Source of the DNA: Drosophila miranda
Lineage: Eukaryota > Arthropoda > Insecta > Diptera > Drosophilidae
DNA: 64,000 nucleotides
Assembly: GCF_003369915.1 (NCBI RefSeq)
Contig: NW_022881614.1
Coordinates: 34,594,342-34,658,341 of the forward strand
Direction of reading: 5' to 3'
Shown here piece after piece: positions 33,301 to 39,496 of this stretch (position 1 is its first letter; every line of letters starts with the position of its first letter). The notes under the pieces are model-generated. The model saw only the letters and a list, made by a program, of their open reading frames with translations, was not told the DNA's origin and made no database searches. The translations under genes were made by a program, and so were the position numbers.

Positions 33301-35287
33301 TAATTAAACAAAGCCCATGACTGCGTCGCTCTCTGGAGTCTTCAAGGGATTTCTGCCATGCCATGACATGTGTGTGTTTTTCTAATATTGAAATGAGTTT
33401 GTTGCGTTGTTTCCTCCAATGACCGCATGACGATGTTGCCCGCGCCAGCAGAAGAACTTCGTTCGTTCAATTTGCTGCAATTGTGAGGAGGCCGGCTTAA
33501 CCCATTGCCTTGTCGATTACTATGGCTACGGTGGCAGGAGGAGGGAGGGAGGGAGAGGTATAGGGAGTCGGGGACAGGCTGTCAATCCAATTTTAATGAA
33601 ATGTGTTACTTCGATTCCCAGGCGCAATTAATTTGAAATGTTTCAGTCGAGTAGGCATGCCGCCCTTTCCCCCGCTCAATCCCTTTGCCCGCATTTGGAA
33701 TGCAATTCGCATGAAACATACAATATTTCCAGGGCATTCTGGAGTTTTGGTCAATGCTCTCTCTCTGTCTCTCTCCTGCTACTATGCAGCCCCTCCCCGG
33801 ACTTTCTGTGTAGTTTGTGTCAATTGTTTGAGCCTGAATTGTTTTGGCAAATGTTTGAAGAGCAGCCACAGCCACAGACACATATGAATACCATCTACGA
33901 GCAATCGTACATCTCTCTGTGCGGTTGAGAGGGGGCTGGGAGATCCCTGGGCTCGTTGGACTCGTTGCTCTCCCTCTGTATCTGCATCTCTCTCTCTCTT
34001 TGCGCTGAGCCAACTTCCGGTTATGAGCCCAGCCAACACTGAGGCTGAGCGAACCTCTCGCACAGCAATTCCTATTCCCATTCGTATTCCCGTTTACGCT
34101 TCAGTTGCTTGTTGCAATGCAGGCGCCTCACCACCCTCCACCCTCCACTCTCCACCAGGCCCCTCTCGTGCTATCCTTTGGTGCACTTATGCCTAAGTGC
34201 AGCCTTGCTCTACGTTTTTCAAAATTAGTTGGCAGCAAAAACAAGCAGAAGCCGAAGCTAACAGCAGCAGAGTCATAGGCACGCCAGCAACAAAATGGTT
34301 TACTTGTTAGAGGTCATTAACGTTGCCATTGTTAGTGGAGCGAATGGCGGAGACGGGAGTGGGGAGTGGGAAGCGGGAGGAGCGTTAAGGGCAGGGAAAA
34401 GGTCACCCACACACAAAGTGCTAACGGATGTGCCCCCGGCTGACTCATTAAAATCAGATTTTTGACTCTATTTTTACTGCACAAACACAAAAGGCTGAGG
34501 CCCGACCCGCTTAGAGCCGCTTCATTAATACATGCACTAATCGTGGCTTGTTCTCACTTGAACGCGCCCGCTGAAAGAGATATATAAATATGCAATATAA
34601 CAGATTTCTAAACCTTACTCATGATCGCCTCTCTGTTGTCTTTGATCCATTCCAGATAGTGCCACCTATGTGGGCAACATACTGCGCATCAAGTCGGTGA
34701 AGAAGGAAGACCGAGGCACCTACTACTGTGTGGCCGACAACGGGGTCAGCAGGGGAGATCGCCGCAACATCAACATTGAGGTGGAGTTTTCGCCAGTAAT
34801 CACCGTGCCACGGCCCCGTCTCGGCCAGGCGCTGCAGTATGACATGGATCTGGAGTGCCACATCGAGGCCTACCCACCGCCGGCCATTGTCTGGACCAAG
34901 GATGACATCCAGCTGGCCAACAACCAGCACTACAGCATCTCGCACTTTGCCACCGCCGACGAGTACACCGACTCGACGCTGCGCGTGATCACCATCGAGA
35001 AGCGCCAGTACGGAGATTATGTGTGCAAGGCCACCAATCGCTTTGGCGAGGCCGAGGCTCGTGTGAATCTGTTCGAGACGATCATCCCGTGTGCCCGCCG
35101 GCCTGTGGCCAGGCGTACTATGCCGGAGCCGAGGATGTGGCTGCCACCTCCTTTGCCCTGGTGGGCATCTTGCTGGCGCTGCTCTTCACCAGATAAGCCA
35201 ATAGTCCCCCCACTGACTCTGACTACAAACGCTCCAAGTCCAAACCATCAATCAGCCCTCGAATACATAAATATATACTATACATAG
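9368..35287 (+). CDS. Lac: Lachesin (Ig-superfamily adhesion protein), C-terminus frameshifted
   Basis: Lachesin is a secreted, GPI-anchored cell-adhesion protein with three Ig domains, needed at septate junctions. Coding exon 1 (9368-9923) gives a signal peptide (LAGSLLLGLALLATQAEA), Ig1 (C in VEFDCSAQ, DAGTYTCQV) and the start of Ig2 (VQMECFASGYPTPTITWRR); it ends at GTGAGT. Exon 2 (from 34656, after TTCCAG) joins in phase, completing Ig2 (DRGTYYCVADN) and Ig3 (MDLECHIEAYPP, YGDYVCKATNRFG). At about 35088 one base is missing in the codons after ETIIP. The frame needed for the usual hydrophobic GPI-signal tail, ending at a TAA at 35194, is still visible one base off, but the actual frame runs on to 35287 with a basic, proline-rich tail. 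If real, the product would be secreted but not anchored. The intron is 24.7 kb and packed with transposons. A start at a later Met (MVNNVGS) is also possible. Confidence 0.93.
9924..11705. other. 5' part of Lachesin intron, no gene seen
   Basis: After the GTGAGT donor at 9924 the sequence is non-coding, with pyrimidine tracts and a short minisatellite (listed separately). Open frames here are short and biased. No mobile element boundary was recognised before the ISY copy at 11706. Confidence 0.6.
11170..11266. repeat. CCCATTC/CCGCTC minisatellite
   Basis: A run of 6-12 bp pyrimidine-rich units (CATTTC, CGTTCC, CGCTCC, CATTCC) makes up about 95 bp. It creates spurious Ser/His/Arg repeats in one direction and Met/Gly or Glu/Arg repeats in the other. 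Confidence 0.85.
11706..12811 (+). mobile_element. ISY/DINE-1-like Helitron, full-length copy in Lachesin intron
   Basis: Begins TATACCCGATACTCAAAATA and ends TTCCCCCTCGTTT, about 1106 bp, colinear with the copies at 6346 and 15087. It contains the (CTGTCCGT)n block near 11850 and the TCTCTCTCGCACGCACTC tract near 12680. Confidence 0.87.
12812..13866. other. Lachesin intron sequence, no gene seen
   Basis: Unique-looking intronic DNA with a GA-rich purine stretch near 13180-13205. There is no convincing coding frame, RNA gene or element end. Confidence 0.5.
13867..14256. mobile_element. Candidate MITE with CAGYGTTGCCA terminal repeats, split by an ISY remnant
   Basis: The segment starts CAGCGTTGCCA (13867) and ends TGGCAACACTG (14246-14256), an inverted pair with one mismatch. 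Between them are repeats of TAGCTTATTT and CTAGCCT. A 280-bp segment at 51105-51384 has the same ends and similar internal motifs, supporting a family. A 200-bp ISY derivative sits inside at 13970. I see no clean target-site duplication, so this remains tentative. Confidence 0.4.
13970..14169 (+). mobile_element. Internally deleted ISY (about 200 bp, both ends kept)
   Basis: The element starts TATACCCGATACTCA, then jumps directly to ATTTGCAGTGGCTACGC near the 3' end of the full-length copies and finishes at CCCCCTCGTTT. About 900 bp of interior is missing while both termini remain. Confidence 0.8.
14257..15086. other. Lachesin intron, contains one possible small reverse-strand gene
   Basis: Apart from the short minus-strand frame at 14435-14659 described separately, nothing recognisable is present. 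The stretch ends in the T-run that receives the ISY copy at 15087. Confidence 0.4.
14435..14659 (-). CDS. Possible small membrane protein nested in Lachesin intron
   Basis: A 74-residue minus-strand frame starts at an ATG at 14659 and ends at a TAG at 14435. It has a hydrophobic start (MLALVVVEFFVVYGGG), a polar middle (VDQVVVAPATNIYKQVF) and a second hydrophobic segment (SAAFIGVVLGLVSLYF) before a basic tail (TKRMQQGNCDYK), so it could span a membrane twice. Composition is more protein-like than neighbouring frames, but there is no recognised family, promoter or polyadenylation signal. It may be an exon of a longer gene, a retrocopy or chance. Confidence 0.25.
   Translation of the reverse strand: MLALVVVEFFVVYGGGQWMPHVDQVVVAPATNIYKQVFHGSTSSAAFIGVVLGLVSLYFDFATKRMQQGNCDYK
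15087..16167 (+). mobile_element. ISY/DINE-1-like Helitron, near full-length copy
   Basis: Begins TATACCCGATACTCAAAATG, has an expanded (CCGT)n block at about 15240-15290 and a short deletion in the first internal module (TCTCTGCCACAAAGGGCG), and ends ACGTTCCCCCTCGTT. It is about 1081 bp and lies in the Lachesin intron. Confidence 0.87.
16168..16803. other. Lachesin intron, simple repeats only
   Basis: Non-coding; contains a (GA)n tract near 16467-16499. It ends GTGTGTGCG immediately before the T-run that marks the 3' end of the next LINE. Confidence 0.5.
17001..19949 (-). CDS. R1-clade ORF2: AP endonuclease plus reverse transcriptase
   Basis: This 982-residue protein nicks target DNA and primes reverse transcription. 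The amino-terminal endonuclease shows QLNLNHC, ICEPF, GDFNAW and the SDH catalytic triad motif (FSDHQAIHF). The RT domain has KAPGPDGIPN, GYRPICLLDTVGKTLE, VTLDIRNAFNSANW, AGVPQGSVLGPLLWN and the catalytic FADDLALV. A carboxy-terminal CCHC knuckle is present (CPECSNESEDPEHVIYHC). The start ATG overlaps the ORF1 stop (ATGA), implying translation by termination-reinitiation. Length and domain order are those of a complete element. Confidence 0.92.
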   Translation of the reverse strand: MRCTQLNLNHCEAAQSLLRQAVRERKTEVVLICEPFRAIPGSGWTSSSCGKAAIWAVQIQPQEICAANEGFVRARLREVTFYSCYAPPSWDLARFQSMLAHIAEDARGRAPVVIAGDFNAWSVEWGSKETNARGTCLLEEFASLDVILANDGRKLTYFKAGRGSIIDLTLMSVSLHRGATWRVSEEFTFSDHQAIHFECGAATKRRLAKITGPKWKGDHLDVETFTEYLRNASWSPARETAEGLAQKLAKLMEEVCDVAMPRRKPCKRGAPCYWWNAEVNQLRKACLRARRCYQRARGRPEFETRGEELRSAKRALKRAIKKSKSACFRQICEEADVNPWGTAYKVVTKRIRSQSTPEVTCPILLRSIVEALFPQHPYREESVSSQDSELWQQISVEEVIAATRRIGDKKAPGPDGIPNKATRPEVFVDTFNKCLREGVFPEQWKVQRLILLPKGNKSPEEPSGYRPICLLDTVGKTLERIVYNRLQVVIQEKEALSESQYGFRKAKSTVDAIKAVTDIASRAIEGIRWRFGTKEYCAVVTLDIRNAFNSANWSRINEALGRIGVPTYLLRIIASYLSGRVLRYETEEGPKLYRVTAGVPQGSVLGPLLWNIMYDDVLRLQLPQGCTLVGFADDLALVVVAKELRDVEATANEAIRIVSNWMENAGLDLAGHKTEAVLITSRKKVEYATFRVGNATIKSQESIRYLGVMLDNRLNYRAHIEYVSQKASRMQAALARMLPNIGGPKAGRRILLARVVASILLYAAPVWSSTLSGNMSLRRKMSVPYRLCALRVVSGYRTVSDNAALVLAAMIPVDILALEMTHVYEARAGMRTNASLETIRASERRASIEKWQARWDTATNGRWTHRLIPDIESWIGRRSGEMNYHLTQFLTGHGGYRKYLHRFKHEDTPECPECSNESEDPEHVIYHCTRYRSSAEYFPRPEELMAFMTESDENWQRVSNTLIAIQSDLRRCERERRVEESA
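19946..21319 (-). CDS. R1-clade ORF1: Gag-like RNA-binding protein
   Basis: A 457-residue basic protein with a disordered, charged amino-terminal half (PTPRTKRTK, NRRRRKRPQKP), a conserved domain around residues 225-375 typical of R1/TRAS Gag, and adjacent zinc knuckles (CFRCLEFGHMARQC, CRRCGKENHLAKDC, then CMLCKGTSADWKHV). It would coat element RNA. It ends in TGA within ATGA, directly coupled to ORF2. The first Met at 21319 gives the longest frame; a later start at MSKSITP is possible. Confidence 0.85.
   Translation of the reverse strand: MHRQPWDHNATVQQTRTTAYELGPNKMSKSITPITTNDSEGFNKSKKMARTPTGERTDAPLPALPGPEQHQKAQGSTALRDLGREITQLVEMLEDGKRRSIHQPMRDSIESIRVLYELVAIQLHDEGAKAVIRTHQSSQTSPIFRPLPEPKRKQAAGAPTPRTKRTKAAVEVQTTPGVAVEKNAHAERERKEPEETPFLTVTNRRRRKRPQKPTGALADKTRPDAIVIATKGEKTYAEILRKVRTDETLRGLGDAVARIRRTQKGELLLQLNKSGEETEMFKSLVANTLKEHAEVRSLSHRVTVECKDLDEITTTEDICEALRSQVELAELSADDIQLRKAYGGTQTATIRLPAESAQKALKIGVLKVGWVRCRLRERISVTKCFRCLEFGHMARQCSSKVDRSKLCRRCGKENHLAKDCSLEPQCMLCKGTSADWKHVAGSGRCPQFRNALTKRSA
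21832..23076 (+). mobile_element. hAT transposon copy 1, 5'-truncated
   Basis: From TGTATTGCCAGTGCTGAAGC onward this is nearly identical to 46588-47785 of the complete copy downstream. It carries the transposase C-terminal half, the 3' noncoding part, the GAACGA-rich subterminal repeats (22800-23050) and the right terminus CCCAACACTA at 23067-23076. The 5' half is replaced by the 5' end of the R1-clade LINE. The right flank is CTAAACAG; no left partner exists to confirm a target duplication. Confidence 0.9.
21838..22545 (+). pseudogene. hAT transposase, C-terminal part, frameshifted
   Basis: Two frames cover the C-terminal half of a BED-type hAT transposase. The first stops at a TAA at 21997 because of a one-base insertion (CTCTAAG where copy 2 has CTCAAAG); the second (22006-22545) includes the hAT dimerisation region TSVPCERLFSAAGEIVRKRR and ends LMFLHNNM. 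Copy 1 keeps nine codons (around LTVRFGDLE) that copy 2 lacks, so the two copies descend independently from a longer ancestor. It is nonfunctional without the amino-terminal DNA-binding and catalytic parts. Confidence 0.85.
23077..23539. other. Lachesin intron between hAT copy 1 and LOA LINE
   Basis: Non-coding with short GT- and GGATT-type simple repeats (23320-23420). No gene is seen. Confidence 0.5.
23702..27296 (-). pseudogene. LOA-type ORF2: endonuclease, RT and RNase H, two frameshifts
   Basis: Three frames follow one another. 27296-26934 has the endonuclease start (LLQINLHHCKAA, LIQEPW). 26898-25120 holds GCDANAHHCQWGS, SDHRYVE and the RT (KSAGPDGIFPAQL, DFRPISLSSFLLKAMERLL, VAFLDIEGAFNNI, RGTPQGGVLSPLLWN, YADDVAIAF). 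25060-23702 holds the thumb and an RNase H with HFYTDGSKLDG, EVEAIKEAI, VFSDSQAA and GHRDIEGNDAADELAR (D-E-D-D pattern), then a CCHC-like tail. The breaks are in short C and G runs near 26965 and 25132, so either recent inactivation or consensus error could explain them. Confidence 0.85.
27256..28499 (-). pseudogene. LOA-type ORF1 (Gag-like, DUF4780-type), one frameshift
   Basis: The amino-terminal part (28236-28499) begins MPNISKIPNKNTAKELG and is Pro/Ala/Lys-rich. It goes out of frame at the C-run near 28253-28260 and continues in the 27256-28200 frame, with a conserved globular domain (residues around RSFAEVARGRTLIGVLDRG, YGYKKVTISTYKSD) resembling the DUF4780 domain common in Drosophila LOA-type ORF1. 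The tail is acidic (ASCEEDNPASDAASMRSDD). The likely role is RNA binding. Overlap with the start of ORF2 is about 40 bp. Confidence 0.7.
28984..30129. other. Lachesin intron, no gene seen
   Basis: Non-coding, with an A-run near 29205-29216 and CTTTGC-type pyrimidine repeats near 29815-29850. It ends at the T-run hosting the next ISY. Confidence 0.5.
30130..31520 (+). mobile_element. ISY/DINE-1-like Helitron with a 282-bp internal duplication
   Basis: Starts ATACCCGATACTCAAAATGA and ends CGTTCCCCCTCGTTT; at about 1391 bp it is longer than the other copies. The segment beginning GCCCTGTCTGTCTG occurs at about 30268 and again at about 30550, both followed by GCGCCTAGTGCTCAAAG and GATGTTTTGGATCC; the first repeat has a deletion after ATATGTCAC. 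It is inserted in the Lachesin intron. Confidence 0.87.
31521..34655. other. 3' part of Lachesin intron, no gene seen
   Basis: Intronic sequence up to the acceptor TTCCAG at 34655. It contains a 102-bp tandem duplication (separate entry), a (TC)n tract near 32283-32302 and a GGCCTAGGCC-rich patch near 32705-32750. No mobile element or coding exon was recognised. Confidence 0.5.
31898..32101. repeat. 102-bp tandem duplication
   Basis: GGTACAGTCTGCCAACCCTT begins at 31898 and again at 32000. The two 102-bp copies differ at only about one position, so this is a recent duplication in the Lachesin intron. It carries no coding potential. Confidence 0.9.
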
Positions 35288-36078
35288 ATATAATATATAG
35301 TAACCTACATCATATACAAATCAATCCAACAGACGTCGCAAAATGATTCGATTCTCTTTTCCTCTGTTCCTGACTATGTTTTGTAGTTTCTGTTTCTGTT
35401 TCCTTTTGCCTTTCCGTTTCGCCCTGTCCAATCTTCAAACGTCCAATATTATGTCTTAAGTTAAGTACGCTAAGTGAAAGGGCCCACGATAAATACGATA
35501 TAGTTTTTTAGAACCGAACCCAAAAGCCGAATCAAGCCCAGCCACCACATTCGTCCGCTTTGTTTTCTGATCTGGTTCTGTATATGTTTTAAATATGTTT
35601 TTTATTCTAAGCAAAAGACAATGACGACGATGACGACACATCACAGCATTCCAATTACACAACACATCTCAGAATTATGAGAGTATTTTATGTTTATATA
35701 ATAAATATTAAAGTATTTTCGTTCTGCAAAACATGATAGACCCAAAACCTCAAAATCTGCATTGGAATCGCGGTAAAATTCATATCCGAATGAAAGCAAG
35801 CAACATCGTTGTGTACATCATTACATTATTGAATACCGACATATTGTATGCCCAATTTGTAATGAGGGTGCAACAAAAAATCTATTTCGACTTTGTACTA
35901 AAATATAAAAAACAAAACAAAACAAAAAAAAAAATTAATAAAAATATATAAAAGTAAGATTTATAATTTATTTTCCCTTCGAGGGAAGTATCTATCTACA
36001 AAGTATTTTGAGCTTATGCATTCTAAGAATTGCCTGAATTATTTAGTGGCCATAACCGAGCACCATGGTGGCCATGCG
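35288..36078. other. Lachesin 3' flank and convergent dgt5 3' flank
   Basis: The stretch lies between the convergent ends of Lac (plus) and dgt5 (minus). It is AT-rich with AATAAA-type signals (AATAAATATTAAAG near 35701) suited to Lachesin polyadenylation, and an A-rich patch at 35900-35950. No gene is seen. Confidence 0.5.
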
Positions 36079-37933
36079 CTAATAAAGATTGAACTCCGAT
36101 TCGTAGTCGGAAAAGGTGCCGTTGCTGAAGACCTTTGTGGGAGGCACGTAGCGATTCAACGGATTCTCGAGTATGAAGTGATAGACGCGCTCAACCTTCT
36201 GCAACTGAAGTCTGGACTTCACGGCGATGCCCGTTATGCTGTCCAGCTTTTGTTCGATTTCCTCCTGCTGGCGACGTGCCTTCAGCTTCAAATCGTGCGG
36301 ATCCACTGTGGATAAGGGGTAACAACGGGGTCAGACACGGAAATGATACAAAATGTCTACTCGGAAGGGTCGAGAATACGAGCTTACCAATTAACGGCTG
36401 CAAACTCAATTTCAAGTCAGACGTGTGTGCGGCAATTGCCGACGCCCACAAAATGCGTTTACGGACTTCCTGCAGGGCCCTGAAGGGTGTCAGCAGATGG
36501 CCCGGCACCAGTTGAACGGTGGAGGCCAGCTCCTGGACTTCAACGATGAGCGGATTGGCCGACAGCAAACGAGCGCTACCAGAGAAGAGAAATATTAAAT
36601 ATTAATTGCATTCATGTTGGTGGCTACGCCTCTGTCCCCCACTTACCAGGATCGGGGTACGCAGCTAAACTTTACCAGCGGCATTTCGGCGAACGTGTTT
36701 AGTTCGAGAAGGTGGCAGGGCACAAGGGTGCCGGGCCCAGATGTGAGTGTAACTGCCGAGCCGGCTGCTCCCGGCACCAGAGTGGAGTTGGCAATGCTGT
36801 TGTTGCCATCGAACTCAAGCTTGGTGCTACAGAACACACTGTCGTTGGCCATGTAGAAGCTTTTCGAGCTCAGCATCGACATGTTGTTGACCTTTAGCTT
36901 GGTGCTGATCAGCTGAGATTTGGCATTCTGGCTCTGGGTGGCTGCATGCATGTCATCGAGGTAGTTCTTCATCATGTTCCTCGAGTAGAGGATCTTCTCA
37001 TTTATCTGCGAGAGCTGGCCCATATCTTCCTGTATGCGATTGATGGAGGTGCTTAGTGCGCTGTACACCTGTTTCACGGAGCTTAGAATTAGGTCGTGAT
37101 TTTCCAGCTGCTTGGCGCCGCCTTCTGCTCCTGGCGCAGCTGCTTAATTTGCTCGACGAGGAATTCGTTGCGGGCCATATTGAAAGTCCGCATGGTAAAC
37201 TGCACAAGAAAGTCGCTGATTAGCTCGTCCGTGCTGTCCTCGTCGGTACTGGCAATCGCATTGAAGCTGTTCACCTTCTTTTGCAGCTCGTCAACAAAAG
37301 GAGTATAGTCCTGGCAGAAGCGAGCCTCCAGCTTGACCAACTCCTTATCAGCAGAAAGGTACCTGGCCGCCAGTCCGAGCATCTCCGCTTTGGTCAACAG
37401 GGGCTTGGCTTTTGGGGTGTTTCCCATATTAGCCGTGCTTAGTTGCGTTATGTACTGCAGCTGTTTCTCCTTGATCTTCATTATTACATTGAAAAGTGGA
37501 GCATTCGGAGTTTTAGAAAAGATGCTCCGCATTTCGTTCCAAAGCCGCTCCTTGGCCTTTATCATACTCCTGTCTGGCCTCCTTCAGAGTTTCTTCTGCC
37601 GTCTCCTTCTCCTTCGTCAGCTCCTTCATTTGTTGGAGCTTTTGAAGCTGCAGTGGTAGAAGGCTGCGCGAGGCTAGGGGCACCACCTTGCCCTTATGAC
37701 GCGCCACCTGGGCGATGAGCAGATTTGCGCTTACCTCCTCCACCTCTTCCCGAGGTCGAATACGTCTCTGCAGTTGCGCAAAAAGCTGGTGGGAGCCCGA
37801 TTTGAAGATGCTGCGATCGGATATTTGACAATCATGAATGTCCTAGCGCCTATGGCTTCGAACTTACTTTCTGAGATCTTCATCGGCTAGTATCACATGC
37901 TTTAAATGCCTCAATTTTATCAGCGTGTGCCAT
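36079..37933 (-). pseudogene. dgt5: Augmin complex subunit dgt5 (HAUS5-like), frameshifted
   Basis: Augmin recruits gamma-tubulin to spindle microtubules. About five exons on the minus strand encode a coiled-coil protein. An early block (GSHQLFAQLQRRIRPREEVE, then SANLLIAQVARHKG) parallels the HAUS5 amino-terminus, followed by long helices (KLQQMKELTKEKETAEETL) and a C-terminal exon ending TFSDYESEFNLY at 36079. Introns are near 37811-37867, about 36576-36644 and 36312-36385. Lesions: the frame shifts near 37563 between EARQE and IKAKERLW, and again (one base lost) near 37128 between EQKA and KQLENHD. The only nearby ATG (37931-37933) is out of frame with exon 1 (HTLIKLRHLKHVILADEDL). The identification rests on the pattern and on chromosomal neighbourhood, not on an alignment. 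Confidence 0.6.
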
Positions 37934-38044
37934 TTTTAAAAGAATTATTAGCTGTATTTTTTGTTGTTGATTTTGCGCGCGGCCATTGATCTGAACGCGT
38001 CAGTGTGCCCGCGGATTTATCGACAAGATATACGGTCTGACTCT

Positions 38045-38060
38045 CCGAAATATACCGAAA
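38045..38060 (-). promoter_or_regulatory. Motif 6-type promoter box upstream of dgt5
   Basis: The complement of CCGAAATATACCGAAA reads TTTCGGTATATTTCGG, a match to Drosophila core-promoter motif 6. It lies about 110 bp upstream of the dgt5 first exon, and an ISY copy is inserted just 16 bp further out. Confidence 0.45.
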
Positions 38061-38076
38061 CATACCACCTCATTTA

Positions 38077-38677
38077 AAAACGAGGGGGAACGTTGTGAGT
38101 TGCTGCGGACACCGCAACTCTACAGTTATACCCGATACTAAGCCAGTATGGCTTTCCTCCGGCAGACGCTGCTAATATTAAACGACACGACAAAGAGTGC
38201 GCTGCGTAGCCAGTGCAAATTGATTTGTTCCTTTTGGCTATACAAATTATCTGATCTGGTCCAGATTTAGCAATCTGATAGATATGGTCCTTATCTATGA
38301 TTCTGCGTTTTTAGTTTTCTCGAATGTGCAATATTGTGGATGCAACAGATTTTCGTCCTTTGTGGGGTCGGAAGGGGGCGGGGCGAAGTTTTGAAATATT
38401 TTTGTAGCAGTGACATATCACAGAAGTCTGGATACAAAACATCGTTGCTCTAGCTCTTATAGTCTTTGAGCACTAGGCGCTGAAGGGACGGACAGACGGA
38501 CAGACGGACGGACGGACAGACGGACAGACAGACATGGCTCAATCGACTCGGCTATTGATGCTGATCAAGAATATATATACTTTGTGGGGTCGGAAACGAT
38601 TCCTTTTGGACGTTACACACATCCACTTTTACCACAAATCTAATATACCCCACTACTCATTTTGAGTATCGGGTATA
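38077..38677 (-). mobile_element. ISY/DINE-1-like Helitron, internally deleted, next to dgt5 promoter
   Basis: In reverse orientation it starts AAAACGAGGGGGAACG and ends TTTTGAGTATCGGGTATA, about 600 bp. It lacks the GCGAGAGAGACAG tract and one internal module compared with 59359-60468. Similar GGTATATTT boxes flank both sides. Confidence 0.85.
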
Positions 38678-39199
38678 AATATACCGTAAATATACTGACG
38701 AATTCAAGTTCTAATTTACATATTCCTCGTTTTTCATATTCCGACGAATATTACGAGCTAGACAAGTCTCTCAGCCATGCCCACATAATTTGATCCGATT
38801 AATGAATCAATTTTTTACTTAATATGCTTATTCTATATACTTGCTTTTATGGATCTTGTATAAAAAAAGGTTTTAGCGAAATAGGTCAAACAAATGAAAC
38901 TTAATAAAACGTAAGAGAAAAATTGTTCCAATTGTTTAATTTCTTTATTCCGTTGAATAATGCTGCCTAACTAAATCCATTAGCTCTGCCCACATAATTT
39001 GCCCACATTAATGAATAAATTTTCTACCTGATTGATTACTTTTAAGTACTCTATTTTATTGTATTTTGACTGCAGCAAGGTTTAAACAAACAATTTTTAC
39101 GCGCGGATCCCAGGCAAAACGAAGCCGTACTCCCACCCAACCGACCGAGGGGCGCTGCCGCATGACGCACGGTGCGTAGTCGAACCGAACGCGAACATG
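38678..39199. repeat. AT-rich spacer with a diverged direct repeat
   Basis: TGCCCACATAATTTG occurs at 38778 and 38987, each followed by a related ATTAATGAATAAATTTT-like stretch, spacing 209 bp. No gene is seen; the expected 5' exon of the CWF19L1 homologue was not found here. Confidence 0.4.
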
Positions 39200-39496
39200 C
39201 AAGAAAGATAGCTATTAGACTAACATTCGAGGAAAATTAGCACTAAACTTACTAAGAAACTAAGCATGCAATCAAAATACAAATACCACTACAATTACTA
39301 ATTACTACAAAGGTGTGTAAGGATGAGTAATTTAATAAGAGGAAGAGAATTAGTGGTGGATATAATATGGTAGAGGGAATTATAATCCGAGCATAAGACC
39401 CTAAACGGTTCATGCAAGGAATAATTCGATCTACAAAGTGGAAGGAACAGAACAACGGTATAAAATTTCTAGTCAGTCTAATAGGAATCGTGAAGT

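Noticed and set aside
38678..39199. Missing first exon of the CWF19L1-like gene in the AT-rich spacer
   Set aside because: I looked for a metallophosphoesterase-like amino-terminus in all frames and found none.
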